From a virus: a DNA stretch of 64,000 bases. Position numbers and translations under genes: made by a program. Positions within the stretch are counted from its first letter, which is position 1, and each line of letters opens with the position of its first letter. The stretch is from IMG/VR virus record IMGVR_UViG_3300041586_000126, positions 23,193-87,192 of that record. One strand, 5' to 3'. Below are positions 14,677-22,655 of this stretch, one piece after another. The notes under the pieces were generated by a model. The model saw nothing but the letters and a program-made list of their open reading frames with translations. It was not told where the DNA came from and did no database searches.

Positions 14677-14967
14677 TTAAATTGTTTGGTTAATAATGTC
14701 GTGCTGTGTTAATTCTTTAATATAAACTCCTTTATTGAAAAATGCTATTGTAGGGTAGTATTTAATTACACCTGGTAAAAATTTGCAACTCTTAACGTGT
14801 TTTAGGGAATCCACTATTATTATTGTGTGAATATTTTCTAATTTACGTAAATGTGGTAGGAGTTTTCTACAAGCACCACACCCATCGGATTTAAACATCA
14901 CTATTAGGTTATCCATTCCCACGTAATGTTCTAAATCATCACCCTGTAATTCTATTATATCATTCAT
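14677..14967 (-). CDS. Thioredoxin-like protein
   Basis: Redox protein of 96 residues with the thioredoxin active-site layout SDGCGACRKLLPHL: C30 and C33 in a CGAC motif at the start of a helix. VDSLKH follows, and YYPTIAFFNKG contains the cis-proline P72. It is slightly shorter than bacterial thioredoxins and similar in size to phage thio/glutaredoxins. Such proteins can supply electrons to ribonucleotide reductase or serve as polymerase factors; no such partner is seen here. It is the first gene of the short minus-strand operon. Confidence 0.8.
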   Translation of the reverse strand: MNDIIELQGDDLEHYVGMDNLIVMFKSDGCGACRKLLPHLRKLENIHTIIIVDSLKHVKSCKFLPGVIKYYPTIAFFNKGVYIKELTQHDIINQTI

Positions 14968-15109
14968 ATTGATAATATATGACTTTATTTTAGATAAACC
15001 ACATTATTTTGGTGAGATTGTGTATATATGTATTTATTTATTAAGGGAGCGTTAGCAAGTTAGTTTAAGGTTTTTTTATTTTTATATCTTTAATAATAAT
15101 GCATAGGAG

Positions 15110-15187
15110 ACTTGGCTTCCCCGGCAATATTTCGTATATTCACGTGTTCGAATGGTTCGAGGCATTAATAATTAAAAATAAAGGTTT
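15110..15187 (+). promoter_or_regulatory. Class I promoter (variant)
   Basis: TTCGTATATTCAC at 15131-15143 with ACTTGGCTTCCCCGG upstream. The leader is longer than usual and contains GTTCGAATGGTTCGAGG, then AATAAAGGTTTATG. A similar TTCAC variant with a GTTCG...CGAAC leader occurs at 63.3 kb. The 15.0-15.1 kb stretch to its left holds no gene. Confidence 0.7.
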
Positions 15188-15997
15188 ATGTTAGATTACA
15201 AAAGCAATGAGTTCAAAAGTTTAGAAGAGTTAAAGAAAATAGCTCCTAGTATTTTCACAAAGTCCGGATCCTCTGATACTTCCGAAAAGTATACTCACAT
15301 TCCAACTAATAAAGTGATTGGAGATATGGAATTATTAGGATGGCGTGTTGTAGATGCTAAACAAGTAGCTGCAAGAACACAAGCTACTATGGGATTTCAA
15401 AAACATTTAGTTGTTTTTAGAAATGCTGATGTTGTAATTAGTGGAGAGGATGGAGATACTGTTTACCCTCAAATATTACTTACTAACTCACATGATGGTA
15501 AAAATTCATTTAAATTTACTGCGGGTTTATTTAGAATGATTTGTGAGAATGGTTTAGTTATATCAACCGAAACCTTCGAAGATATTAAGGTTCGTCATAT
15601 GGGATACGATTTCGAAACACTACAAGGTGTTATTAAAGAGATGGTTTTAAAGTTGCCTTTAACTGTTGATTCAATGAACAAAATGAAAGAAATTGAATTA
15701 TCTGAGGATCAGATGTTTGATCTAGCGAAATCATTTTTAGACATAAGAATTGAAGGATCTAGCAATTCATTTAATGATTCAGCTATTTATGATGTTTTAA
15801 TACCTCAAAGAAATGCTGATGAAGGAATGGGATTATGGGAAGTTTTTAATAGAGTTCAAGAGAATATTATTGAAGGAAATTTTAAATATAATACCTCCAA
15901 TGGTAAAACCCGTCAAGCTCGAGTTATTAAGAATTTTAAGCAAGATCATGATTTGAATAAAAAATTATTTTCAAGAGCTTTAGAATTTGTAGTATAA
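15188..15997 (+). CDS. DUF932-like protein
   Basis: A 269-residue protein with the layout of the DUF932 phage/plasmid family: KYTHIPTNKVIGDMELLGW near the N-terminus, then FQKHLVVFRN, LTNSHDGKNSFKFTAGLFR and the MICENGLVIS segment around residues 85-125. A long helical C-terminus follows. Members are common on phages and plasmids; no biochemical role is firmly established to my knowledge. It has its own class I promoter, and its stop overlaps the next ATG (TAATG). Confidence 0.75.
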   Translation: MLDYKSNEFKSLEELKKIAPSIFTKSGSSDTSEKYTHIPTNKVIGDMELLGWRVVDAKQVAARTQATMGFQKHLVVFRNADVVISGEDGDTVYPQILLTNSHDGKNSFKFTAGLFRMICENGLVISTETFEDIKVRHMGYDFETLQGVIKEMVLKLPLTVDSMNKMKEIELSEDQMFDLAKSFLDIRIEGSSNSFNDSAIYDVLIPQRNADEGMGLWEVFNRVQENIIEGNFKYNTSNGKTRQARVIKNFKQDHDLNKKLFSRALEFVV

Positions 15998-16635
15998 TGA
16001 ATAATTTTAAGTATATATTATTATTATGTACCTTTGGGGCGTGTAGCCCCGAAGATATTAATGAATCAGTTTGTGTAGATGGGTTATGCAATTCTGAATT
16101 CTATATAGATACATTAGTTCAACCTAATACTTATCAAGATGTTAATGGATATTGGCATGTTTTTTATTATGGGTTAGGATATTTCACAATTCAGGGGAAA
16201 TTAGATGAAATCAATGCAGAAATTAACGGTGTTCCCTTAATTGAAACACAGTATGATTCTGATTATTGGGTAGTGTTTGATAGTATTAATTTTAAAGTAC
16301 CTACCTACTCAGTACTAAGTTGGTTTACAGGAGGCGATTTTAATACTCCAATTTCTATAGGAAATATTGAATATACTTTATCAGATATAGCACAAATAAG
16401 TCCTCCTTTAAATATTTCGGGGTATCAAATTCCTAAACATTTTTGTTGGGAGTGCCCCTATGCTGAGAGTTTATTAGGTACATACAGTAAATATAATTAT
16501 AAACCTAGACAGCAAATATTTTTGGATAATGAGATGATAGGTGATACTTTACAGATATTTATAAAAACTACTTTTAATAATGATATAGGTCCTAGGGAAG
16601 TTATAGAAAAATCATTTAAAATAGTAGTGGATTGA
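15997..16635 (+). CDS. Phage-encoded lipoprotein
   Basis: 212 residues with a short signal peptide and a lipobox-like end: MNNFKYILLLCTFGAC, with C16 as the likely lipidated residue, then SPEDINES. The acidic residues just after the Cys resemble the export signal of Bacteroidota surface lipoproteins. The mature part is beta-rich, rich in aromatic residues, and has a CWEC pair near residue 148. Phage lipoproteins often act in superinfection exclusion at the envelope, which would fit, but the sequence gives no direct proof. Confidence 0.7.
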   Translation: MNNFKYILLLCTFGACSPEDINESVCVDGLCNSEFYIDTLVQPNTYQDVNGYWHVFYYGLGYFTIQGKLDEINAEINGVPLIETQYDSDYWVVFDSINFKVPTYSVLSWFTGGDFNTPISIGNIEYTLSDIAQISPPLNISGYQIPKHFCWECPYAESLLGTYSKYNYKPRQQIFLDNEMIGDTLQIFIKTTFNNDIGPREVIEKSFKIVVD

Positions 16636-16669
16636 AACCTTGCCTACTCCATATGCCATAATGACACAT

Positions 16670-16705
16670 AATAACACGTGTTTTAACGTGTTTTAACGCG
16701 TAAAT
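16670..16705. repeat. ACGTGTTTTA short tandem repeat
   Basis: AACACGTGTTTTAACGTG continues as TTTTAACGCGTAAATA, giving two and a half copies of a 10-bp unit with an internal AACACGTGTT palindrome. It lies in the gap after the lipoprotein gene and could be a regulatory site. Confidence 0.5.
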
Positions 16706-16781
16706 ACTCGTATGTGCCATATATAGCATCTTAAAATAATATTACGTTAAATTACAGTATAATTTTTTTAAAACATATATA

Positions 16782-16928
16782 ATGGGAAAAATAATAGTAA
16801 TGAAGAAAACCATTGATTGGCTTGTAATGAGCAAACAATTTGAGGCTGTTGATAATTTAATGGGAGCGGGTTTAGATTGGCAAACTATAAACATGGAAGA
16901 TGAATCAATATATTATAAATTAAATTAA
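16782..16928 (+). CDS. Small hypothetical protein (48 aa)
   Basis: MGKIIVMKKTIDWLVMSKQF opens a 48-residue product that ends directly against the next ATG. A T-rich tract and an AT-rich leader precede it. No family. Confidence 0.5.
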   Translation: MGKIIVMKKTIDWLVMSKQFEAVDNLMGAGLDWQTINMEDESIYYKLN

Positions 16929-17192
16929 ATGAACAAAAGAAAGCCGAGAGTAATACCAACAGTTAAGCCAACTGACAGAGTTAACCTAAATGAAGAATTA
17001 TATCTATCCAAACCATCTTCTGATGGTAGAGATGTATTAATTAATGTCTTAATGTCTACTATTAAAGTGATGGAGGAAATGTGGGATTACCACCCATCTA
17101 ACCCAAATAAAATAGATATAATAAGTGAATATTCAAAATTAGAAATAATCAGGGAAGACCTTGAAAAATATTTGGATGCGATGGATATCTAA
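16929..17192 (+). CDS. Hypothetical protein (87 aa)
   Basis: An 87-residue helical protein with a basic, proline-containing N-terminus (NKRKPRVIPTVKPTDRV) and an acidic C-terminal helix. It abuts the upstream small gene without a spacer. No family recognised. Confidence 0.65.
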   Translation: MNKRKPRVIPTVKPTDRVNLNEELYLSKPSSDGRDVLINVLMSTIKVMEEMWDYHPSNPNKIDIISEYSKLEIIREDLEKYLDAMDI

Positions 17193-17196
17193 TGTA

Positions 17197-17205
17197 TATT
17201 TATAA
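17197..17205 (+). promoter_or_regulatory. TATTTATAA motif
   Basis: The nonamer ends only 2 nt before the ATG at 17208. If it is a promoter, the transcript would be leaderless or would begin inside the gene, so its role at this site is uncertain. Confidence 0.4.
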
Positions 17206-17207
17206 TC

Positions 17208-17621
17208 ATGATAGATGCCAATAAAATTTTTGACCTATTTTCTGAGGGTTCAGATATTAAAAACAGACTACTTGAAGATTTAATAGAAGACCCATTAACT
17301 AAAATAGGTATGTTTGTTAAATTAATACAAAACCACGAAATATTTTATAGGAAATTAAGTCAGTTTTTATCAAAAGATAATCCTGATTATGATGTTGAAC
17401 AAACTAAAACATCGTCCAGTTTTGCGGTTTATAATAGAGCTTGGTTTTATATAAAGCAAATTGATTTGAAAAATAAAGACCACTTAGAAGCAATATTAAA
17501 ATTTAAAAGTGAACCCCTCTTAGATACTTTAAGTAAAGCACTTCAATATTTTGAGAATACAGAGCAATATATAATATGCGCTCAATTGCTAACTATAATA
17601 AATCTTAAAAAAAATATATAA
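17208..17621 (+). CDS. Hypothetical helical protein (137 aa)
   Basis: A 137-residue, all-helical, soluble protein with no recognised family. It follows a TATTTATAA motif and is followed by a class II promoter. This places it at the border between accessory genes and the structural group. Confidence 0.65.
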   Translation: MIDANKIFDLFSEGSDIKNRLLEDLIEDPLTKIGMFVKLIQNHEIFYRKLSQFLSKDNPDYDVEQTKTSSSFAVYNRAWFYIKQIDLKNKDHLEAILKFKSEPLLDTLSKALQYFENTEQYIICAQLLTIINLKKNI

Positions 17622-17662
17622 AATAACTAGGATATTAGAGAAACTTTACATACCTTTGCTAT
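17622..17662 (+). promoter_or_regulatory. Class II promoter
   Basis: ACTAGGATAT at 17626-17635, then TTTACATACCTTTGC at 17645-17659. TACCTTTG is an exact Bacteroidota-type TAnnTTTG box. The block from about 17621 is nearly identical to the one at 21221. Confidence 0.75.
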
Positions 17663-17678
17663 ACCGAAATATTAGAAA

Positions 17679-17762
17679 ATAAGGGTTAAGAAGATAGGGA
17701 ATAAGGGAATAAGGGAATAAGGGAATAAGGAATAGGGGTTAAGGAGATAGGGAATGGGGGGA
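17679..17762 (+). repeat. GGGAATAA tandem repeat / G-quadruplex motif
   Basis: Four perfect copies of GGGAATAA at 17697-17728 give four G3 runs separated by identical 5-nt loops. A G-rich tail follows (AGGGG, AGGAG, AGGG, GGGGGG). The tract is on the coding strand between the class II promoter and the ATG at 17819, so it would also be in the mRNA leader. Confidence 0.85.
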
Positions 17763-17802
17763 ACAACCTTACCATTTTATGTACACTTATTTTCCATTTC
17801 AA

Positions 17803-17811
17803 TATTTATAA
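17803..17811 (+). promoter_or_regulatory. TATTTATAA motif (late-promoter candidate)
   Basis: The motif ends 7 nt before the ATG at 17819. It lies downstream of the G-rich repeat, so two alternative transcripts may exist: one from class II carrying the G-rich leader and one late transcript without it. Confidence 0.5.
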
Positions 17812-17818
17812 TTAAAAC

Positions 17819-18415
17819 ATGTACACATTATACAAAGATAAGTCTGAAATTTTCGAATGTAAAGTAATGGTAGAGGGGGCTGATTTAAAAAATGCCCAAG
17901 CTAGATTAATATTAGAAAATGATGAATATTCATTATTATTTAAAGGTAATATAGATTCTGATGGTAAATGTTCTATAGATATCAGACAACTAAAATTTTT
18001 ATCTGAGAACCTTAAAGGTAAAATGAAATTAGAAGTTATAGTGGATAATGATACTTATTTTATACCTTATGAAGATGACTTTATAGTAGATGTAAGTAAA
18101 AAAGTAAGAGTAGAGGTAATACAAACAACTTCACCCTTAATTAGTGATAAAAAAGTTGTAGTAAAAGTTAATAACCCTAACAAACTTATTAAGTCTCCTA
18201 AGATTTTAAATACTTTACCTATATTTGAAATTGCGATTAAAGAAGCATATGATGCTATAAACGATGATACTATTAAGAATTTAAAACCCTTGGTTAAAAA
18301 GTTTTTAATAAAAGAAATGTTACAAGAAGTAATTGATAAATATAAAATACCATCATCAGATATAAGTAAATTTAATAGAGGGATAATACAGGAAATCAGA
18401 AAAAATAAGTTATAA
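17819..18415 (+). CDS. Putative structural protein (198 aa)
   Basis: A 198-residue protein with a beta-rich N-terminal half and a lysine-rich helical C-terminal half (about 130-198). No recognised family. It is the first gene of a run of closely spaced genes ending with fibre-like proteins, so a virion role is inferred from context. Confidence 0.65.
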   Translation: MYTLYKDKSEIFECKVMVEGADLKNAQARLILENDEYSLLFKGNIDSDGKCSIDIRQLKFLSENLKGKMKLEVIVDNDTYFIPYEDDFIVDVSKKVRVEVIQTTSPLISDKKVVVKVNNPNKLIKSPKILNTLPIFEIAIKEAYDAINDDTIKNLKPLVKKFLIKEMLQEVIDKYKIPSSDISKFNRGIIQEIRKNKL

Positions 18416-18418
18416 CAC

Positions 18419-18631
18419 ATGGAAAATAATTTAGAATTTGAAAATATACAAGATACATATCAGAGACTAATACAAGTTGTTGATAATATATTATATGATG
18501 GGAGTGGAAACTTATTAGAACTATCCCTAAATAGTATTGAAAACTTAGAAGCCTACATAATATATAAGGCAAATACCCAAATGCTTAATCAAATAAATTT
18601 TATTAATCTAAGAAATGAAATATGGATTTAA
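18419..18631 (+). CDS. Hypothetical small protein (70 aa)
   Basis: A 70-residue acidic helical protein, 3 nt after the previous stop and overlapping the next gene by 10 nt. It is probably a small structural or assembly component of the same operon. No family recognised. Confidence 0.6.
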   Translation: MENNLEFENIQDTYQRLIQVVDNILYDGSGNLLELSLNSIENLEAYIIYKANTQMLNQINFINLRNEIWI

Positions 18632-18831
18632 CAATACCAGAAGCAATAATAGCCTTAGAAACAACTAACGCAGAATTATTAGCCAGCGTTAATATATCTA
18701 AAAATAATATTGATAGTAGAATAGCAGAAGCCGTGGTTTTATCTGAAAATAAAGCTATTGAACCCTTGTTTGGGGTTGTAACTAATCAGTTGATTACTCA
18801 AACCCTATTAATAAATTTAATAACATTATAA
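18622..18831 (+). CDS. Small Ala/Ile-rich fibre-associated protein (69 aa)
   Basis: A 69-residue protein (TIPEAIIALETTNAELLAS) with heptad-like hydrophobic spacing, likely a short coiled coil. The N-terminus resembles that of the next protein (TTEELLLAISNAATA), suggesting a shared helical oligomerisation module. It overlaps the upstream gene. Confidence 0.6.
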   Translation: MDLTIPEAIIALETTNAELLASVNISKNNIDSRIAEAVVLSENKAIEPLFGVVTNQLITQTLLINLITL

Positions 18832-18834
18832 AAT

Positions 18835-19443
18835 ATGCCAACTACAGAAGAACTTTTATTAGCCATATCCAATGCCGCAACAGCACAAACCTTAGCTGTA
18901 GCAGCTTCAAAAACTTCAGTTGATAACTTAACTGATAGTTATGTTGATACTAAAAATAAAGTTGATAATGAGCTTAATAATGTAGATAACACTTCAGATT
19001 TATCCAAACCTCTAAGTGAGGCAGATATATTAGCTTTAAATTTAAAAGTAAATATTAGTGATTTATCTACTATAAATGGTCAATCTATTGTTGGTGGGAG
19101 TCCTTTAGTTATAGCAAGAAGTCTAACTGAATTAGAAACTTTACCCTATGAAGATAGAGGGGCATTAAGGACTCCCATCCCTCCATTACCTTCTTCGGAT
19201 GATTCTGTTATAGTTGAGGGAATTGGACTTTTAATTTTTGTAGATTCCTTTACGGAACCAGATGATGATGAAACCTCTTTTATAGCTGTTGACCCCGTAA
19301 GTCTTTTACCTATTGGACAATGGCTTTTAAATCTAGCGGCACCTGATCTAGCGGATTCATGGGCTACGGATGAAAGACATCTTAGAGATGAACTAGATGA
19401 GGATGAAATAAGTAGACTTAGCATGTTTTTTACAACAAAATAA
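18835..19443 (+). CDS. Fibre-like structural protein (202 aa)
   Basis: A helical N-terminus (about 1-50) leads to NVDNTSDLSKPLSEADILAL (about 50-70), a segment type that recurs in phage tail fibres just before a trimerising region. A globular C-terminal domain follows (FVDSFTEPDDDETSFI, then GQWLLNL). A trimeric fibre or whisker protein is likely. It is tightly packed between the other fibre-like genes. Confidence 0.65.
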   Translation: MPTTEELLLAISNAATAQTLAVAASKTSVDNLTDSYVDTKNKVDNELNNVDNTSDLSKPLSEADILALNLKVNISDLSTINGQSIVGGSPLVIARSLTELETLPYEDRGALRTPIPPLPSSDDSVIVEGIGLLIFVDSFTEPDDDETSFIAVDPVSLLPIGQWLLNLAAPDLADSWATDERHLRDELDEDEISRLSMFFTTK

Positions 19444-19466
19444 ATATTATATAAATTAAAACTATT

Positions 19467-20909
19467 ATGAGATTAACAACAAGAAGATTATTAAATGCTA
19501 TTAAATCTACATCGGTACTAGGCGTGGAATTAGAAGAAAGATTAGCTGATGAAGGAACTACCTCGGGTTTTCTTGAAGCGTTAGCTATGCGAAGTGAAAC
19601 TAGAAGTTTGGCCGCAAGTCCTACTGCATTAGCAGCTATAATTTCAAGTGCTAGAGCAACTAATTCTATTTTTGCAGCCGCTAGTATAAATAATTCTACT
19701 GCTGCTCAAGCTGTAGTATTAAGTCCCCTAGCAATGAGTATGGTTTCAAATTCATTACCTGCTTTAATTACGGTAATAGAAAACTCAATTTCCTGGAAGT
19801 TATTTTATGAAAGTTCATTTTATGAAAATAATATAGTAACCATAACAGCATTGTTTGCGGGTAGAAATCCTAGTAATTATAGTTCTATGAATTCCTTAAT
19901 TGCGGACGTTGTGGCTATGGCTGAAATATCAGTAAGTAGTAGGGCAATGATGGCTATTGTTCAAAGTGCACCAACAATGGCTATTGTAGTACAAAGTACA
20001 AATGCAATGGAAAATATTGCAACATCATCTGGGGCCATGAATATATTTGCAAACTCTGATTTAAGTATGAATTTACTATCACAAAGCCCAATAGCTTTAT
20101 CTCAAGTAACTAATGAAGCTAGGCAAATAGTATCATCCATACCCTCTGCTATTAAAATAGTTTCATCATATTCTGCAGTTTGGTTAGGTTTAATTAGTAA
20201 TTCATCTACTTTAGAATCAAATTTATTTAATATAATAACAGGTATAGCGGATTTAGATAAAGCCCTATATTTTAATTCAGTTGAAAATATATTTGATGAT
20301 GGGGATGCTATGGCTAAAATAGCAAATATTCTACCTATTATACAAGCTATTACACGTGTGCCTTCGGCCTTAACTTTATTAACTAATAGCCCAAATTTAG
20401 GAATAGCTCTAGCTAACCCTATTACCGTTGGAGTATTAGCAAATGATACGCCCACACTAGTATCTCTTATTCAAAATACAACAGCATTTCCACTATTATT
20501 ATCAAGCTCTACTGCTAAAGCAGCTATATTTTCTTCAACCGCTGCTATTGATGCCATAGCGGGAAGTTCGGAAGCTATATCAACTTTAACTGCACTTAAA
20601 CTAACAAAAATTGCACCAGCTTTACCAGATGCTCTACCAGCCGTCTTCCAGACATATGGAATACCAGGGAAAACTTTAATACTTACAGTAGTAGCTAACT
20701 CGATTGTAGCAACGTTTGTAGAATTTGAATTTAACGGAACACCTCAATTCGGTTCGAATGCGGGGGTAGGTATCCAAACACCAGGAACTTCATTATCATC
20801 AGGACCTGTTGCACATATTGCGGCCTATACAGATTTAACATGGAATGTAAAAGCCATTGCGGCAACAGCGGGTGCTCAACCTATTATTACTTATGTAGAT
20901 TTTAATTAA
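19467..20909 (+). CDS. Repeat-rich fibre-like protein (480 aa)
   Basis: Residues about 45-385 consist of degenerate repeats of 11-17 residues, rich in Ala, Ser, Met and Ile (pattern S-x2-AM-x2-I-x2-S). They are likely a helical solenoid or long coiled stalk. The last 95 residues (from GIPGKTLILTVVANS) form a separate beta-rich domain resembling a fibre tip. The architecture suits a head or tail fibre or whisker, possibly receptor-binding. The repeats are visible in DNA too and could recombine. Confidence 0.65.
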   Translation: MRLTTRRLLNAIKSTSVLGVELEERLADEGTTSGFLEALAMRSETRSLAASPTALAAIISSARATNSIFAAASINNSTAAQAVVLSPLAMSMVSNSLPALITVIENSISWKLFYESSFYENNIVTITALFAGRNPSNYSSMNSLIADVVAMAEISVSSRAMMAIVQSAPTMAIVVQSTNAMENIATSSGAMNIFANSDLSMNLLSQSPIALSQVTNEARQIVSSIPSAIKIVSSYSAVWLGLISNSSTLESNLFNIITGIADLDKALYFNSVENIFDDGDAMAKIANILPIIQAITRVPSALTLLTNSPNLGIALANPITVGVLANDTPTLVSLIQNTTAFPLLLSSSTAKAAIFSSTAAIDAIAGSSEAISTLTALKLTKIAPALPDALPAVFQTYGIPGKTLILTVVANSIVATFVEFEFNGTPQFGSNAGVGIQTPGTSLSSGPVAHIAAYTDLTWNVKAIAATAGAQPIITYVDFN

Positions 20910-20912
20910 TAT

Positions 20913-21221
20913 ATGCCTTTTAATGAAACTAAGGTTCCTCACAAATGGGGTAATGCCCCTGTAATATGGGGTAATAACCCCTTCATATGGAGTGATGTCT
21001 TTTACATAATAAAAGAAATTATTAATGGAGGGTCTTACCAAGAGGGTTTTAGGGCGTTATCTAAAGAAAAAAAGGAGAAATTTATTAAAGTGGTTTTAAC
21101 TTTAAAGGGTATTAAATACGAAGATAAAAAAACAAAATTTAAAAAATATAAAGTGACCGTTAAAGATATAGAAATGGTTATAAAAGAAGTAAAAGTAAGA
21201 ATGTTAGAAAATAAAATCTAA
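20913..21221 (+). CDS. Hypothetical protein with Trp-Gly motif (102 aa)
   Basis: 102 residues. The N-terminus has HKWGNAPVIWGNNPFIWSDV, a repeated WGN/IW pattern. The rest is a lysine-rich helical domain. It starts 3 nt after the fibre-like gene, suggesting a linker, chaperone or attachment role. No family name known to me. Confidence 0.65.
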   Translation: MPFNETKVPHKWGNAPVIWGNNPFIWSDVFYIIKEIINGGSYQEGFRALSKEKKEKFIKVVLTLKGIKYEDKKTKFKKYKVTVKDIEMVIKEVKVRMLENKI

Positions 21222-21262
21222 AATAACTAGGATATTAAAGAAACTTTACGTACCTTTACTGT
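21222..21262 (+). promoter_or_regulatory. Class II promoter
   Basis: ACTAGGATAT at 21226-21235 and TTTACGTACCTTTAC at 21245-21259 form a near-duplicate of the block at 17.62 kb, with identical spacing. It drives the 21289 gene and the HD hydrolase. Confidence 0.75.
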
Positions 21263-21288
21263 ATAATAAAATAATAAAAACAATAACT

Positions 21289-21471
21289 ATGAGAAACAAA
21301 AATTTATTTGAGAAAAAATTATTACAAATATCATCAACTCTAATAGAGCTTAAACGTATGACTAGTGATTCTAGAGAATCCGTTTCAAGTTTTATTAAAA
21401 AAATTGAATCTACCGAAGGGGTTGTTGAGGATTTACAATCAATGGTTGAGCAGGATAATACAATTAGTTAA
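21289..21471 (+). CDS. Small coiled-coil protein (60 aa)
   Basis: A 60-residue charged helical protein (MRNKNLFEKKLLQISSTL, then VSSFIKKIESTEGVVEDL) with heptad spacing. It is the first gene behind a class II promoter and 17 nt upstream of the HD-domain gene. Function unknown. Confidence 0.6.
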   Translation: MRNKNLFEKKLLQISSTLIELKRMTSDSRESVSSFIKKIESTEGVVEDLQSMVEQDNTIS

Positions 21472-21488
21472 ATTAAAAATAATAAGTT

Positions 21489-22265
21489 ATGATATTTACA
21501 CCAGAACAAATCCAATCTAATTGGGAAGAATTTTTAGGCAATATTTCAGACTATATAGCAGAGCCTAGACAACAAAAATTACTTGACTTTTATAAAAAAT
21601 TTGAAGACCGTGTAATACTAATGCCCGCGGCCAATCATAAAAAATATCATTCGGCATTTCCTGGAGGATATGTTGACCATGTCAATAGGGTTGTTAGGGG
21701 CGCATTAGCCACATCTGATATGTGGGAGAGTTTTGGTTGTGATATGTCTACCTTTACTAAGGAAGAATTAGTATTTTCAGCAATAAATCATGATCTGGGT
21801 AAAATGGGTTCCGAGGAACATGAAGCATATATACCTCAGACAGATAAATGGCGTAAAGAAAAATTGGAGGAAGATTATACTTTTAATACAGCTTTACCAT
21901 TTGCATCGGTTCCAGATAGAGGATTATTTTTACTACAACAGCATGATGTTAAATATAGCTTTAATGAGATGGTAGCAATCCAAACCCATGATGGAATATA
22001 TGACCCCGCTAATGAAAAATATCTAAAGGGATTTATGCCAGAAACCAAACCTCGTACATCTTTACCTTTCATTTTACACCAAGCAGATATGATGGCTGCA
22101 AGGATTGAATTTGAAATTGAATGGTTGCCTAAATTTTCTAAGCAGGAGAAAAAGGTTTTAAATAAACCAGAACAATCTAAACAAACCAACCCAACAATTA
22201 AAACTAAAGCTTTTAGTAAGGTAGGTAGTGTAGGGTTAATGAATATGTTAGATACTATCACATAA
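21489..22265 (+). CDS. HD-domain phosphohydrolase
   Basis: A 258-residue metal-dependent phosphohydrolase candidate. FPGGYVDHVNRV provides H64, and AINHDLGKMG provides the HD pair H101-D102. Further histidines follow in LLQQHDVKYSF and IQTHDGIYD, with a late Asp in HQADMMAARIEFE. The order H ... HD ... H ... D matches HD enzymes, and the HSAFPGGYVDHV start resembles YhaM-type nucleases more than nucleotidases. The substrate (nucleic acid or nucleotide) is not resolved. The C-terminal 50 residues are basic and flexible. A hairpin follows the gene. Confidence 0.8.
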   Translation: MIFTPEQIQSNWEEFLGNISDYIAEPRQQKLLDFYKKFEDRVILMPAANHKKYHSAFPGGYVDHVNRVVRGALATSDMWESFGCDMSTFTKEELVFSAINHDLGKMGSEEHEAYIPQTDKWRKEKLEEDYTFNTALPFASVPDRGLFLLQQHDVKYSFNEMVAIQTHDGIYDPANEKYLKGFMPETKPRTSLPFILHQADMMAARIEFEIEWLPKFSKQEKKVLNKPEQSKQTNPTIKTKAFSKVGSVGLMNMLDTIT

Positions 22266-22296
22266 CTTATTAAAAATAATGTGGATACGTCAAATA

Positions 22297-22335
22297 GGGG
22301 TTGTATGTTACCGGTAGAACATAACCCCCTTATAA
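22297..22335 (+). terminator. Terminator-like hairpin
   Basis: GGGGTT and TATGTT pair with AACATAACCCC (11 bp with a 2-nt bulge) around an 8-nt loop, spanning 22297-22328. It follows the HD gene. Only a weak T tail follows (CTTATAAAC). Confidence 0.5.
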
Positions 22336-22380
22336 ACAAATATCATTTGTCAATGTAAGATTAAAAAGCATTAAATACTT

Positions 22381-22653
22381 ATGATACTTAAAATAGTTAT
22401 TATATTAGGTGTATTGGTCGTTATCTTAGGATATACGACCTTTAACTTATTCCGAAAATACGGCAAATTAATGGACATTGTAATATCCCAAAATAAATTT
22501 CTTAATAAAATAGAAGAAAACATTACATCCAGTAATAACCGTTTAAAAAAAATAGATGAAAAAGGATCTTTTGAAAGCGATGATGAAATAGGTTGGTTTT
22601 TCAATGAGATTAAAGATATTCAAAATAATTTATTACAGTTTAGAAAAAGTTAA
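22381..22653 (+). CDS. Single-pass membrane protein with coiled coil (90 aa)
   Basis: Residues about 3-24 (LKIVIILGVLVVILGYTTF) form one transmembrane helix, and the rest is charged coiled coil. It lies 2 nt before the sigma-factor gene. Possible roles include lysis accessory or membrane tether; nothing decides. The topology resembles the minus-strand protein at 14275-14664. Confidence 0.65.
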   Translation: MILKIVIILGVLVVILGYTTFNLFRKYGKLMDIVISQNKFLNKIEENITSSNNRLKKIDEKGSFESDDEIGWFFNEIKDIQNNLLQFRKS

Positions 22654-22655
22654 TA

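Noticed and set aside
17697-17728. A CRISPR-like array or integration repeat
   Set aside because: The unit is only 8 bp with no spacers. It is better explained as a G-rich microsatellite or quadruplex motif.
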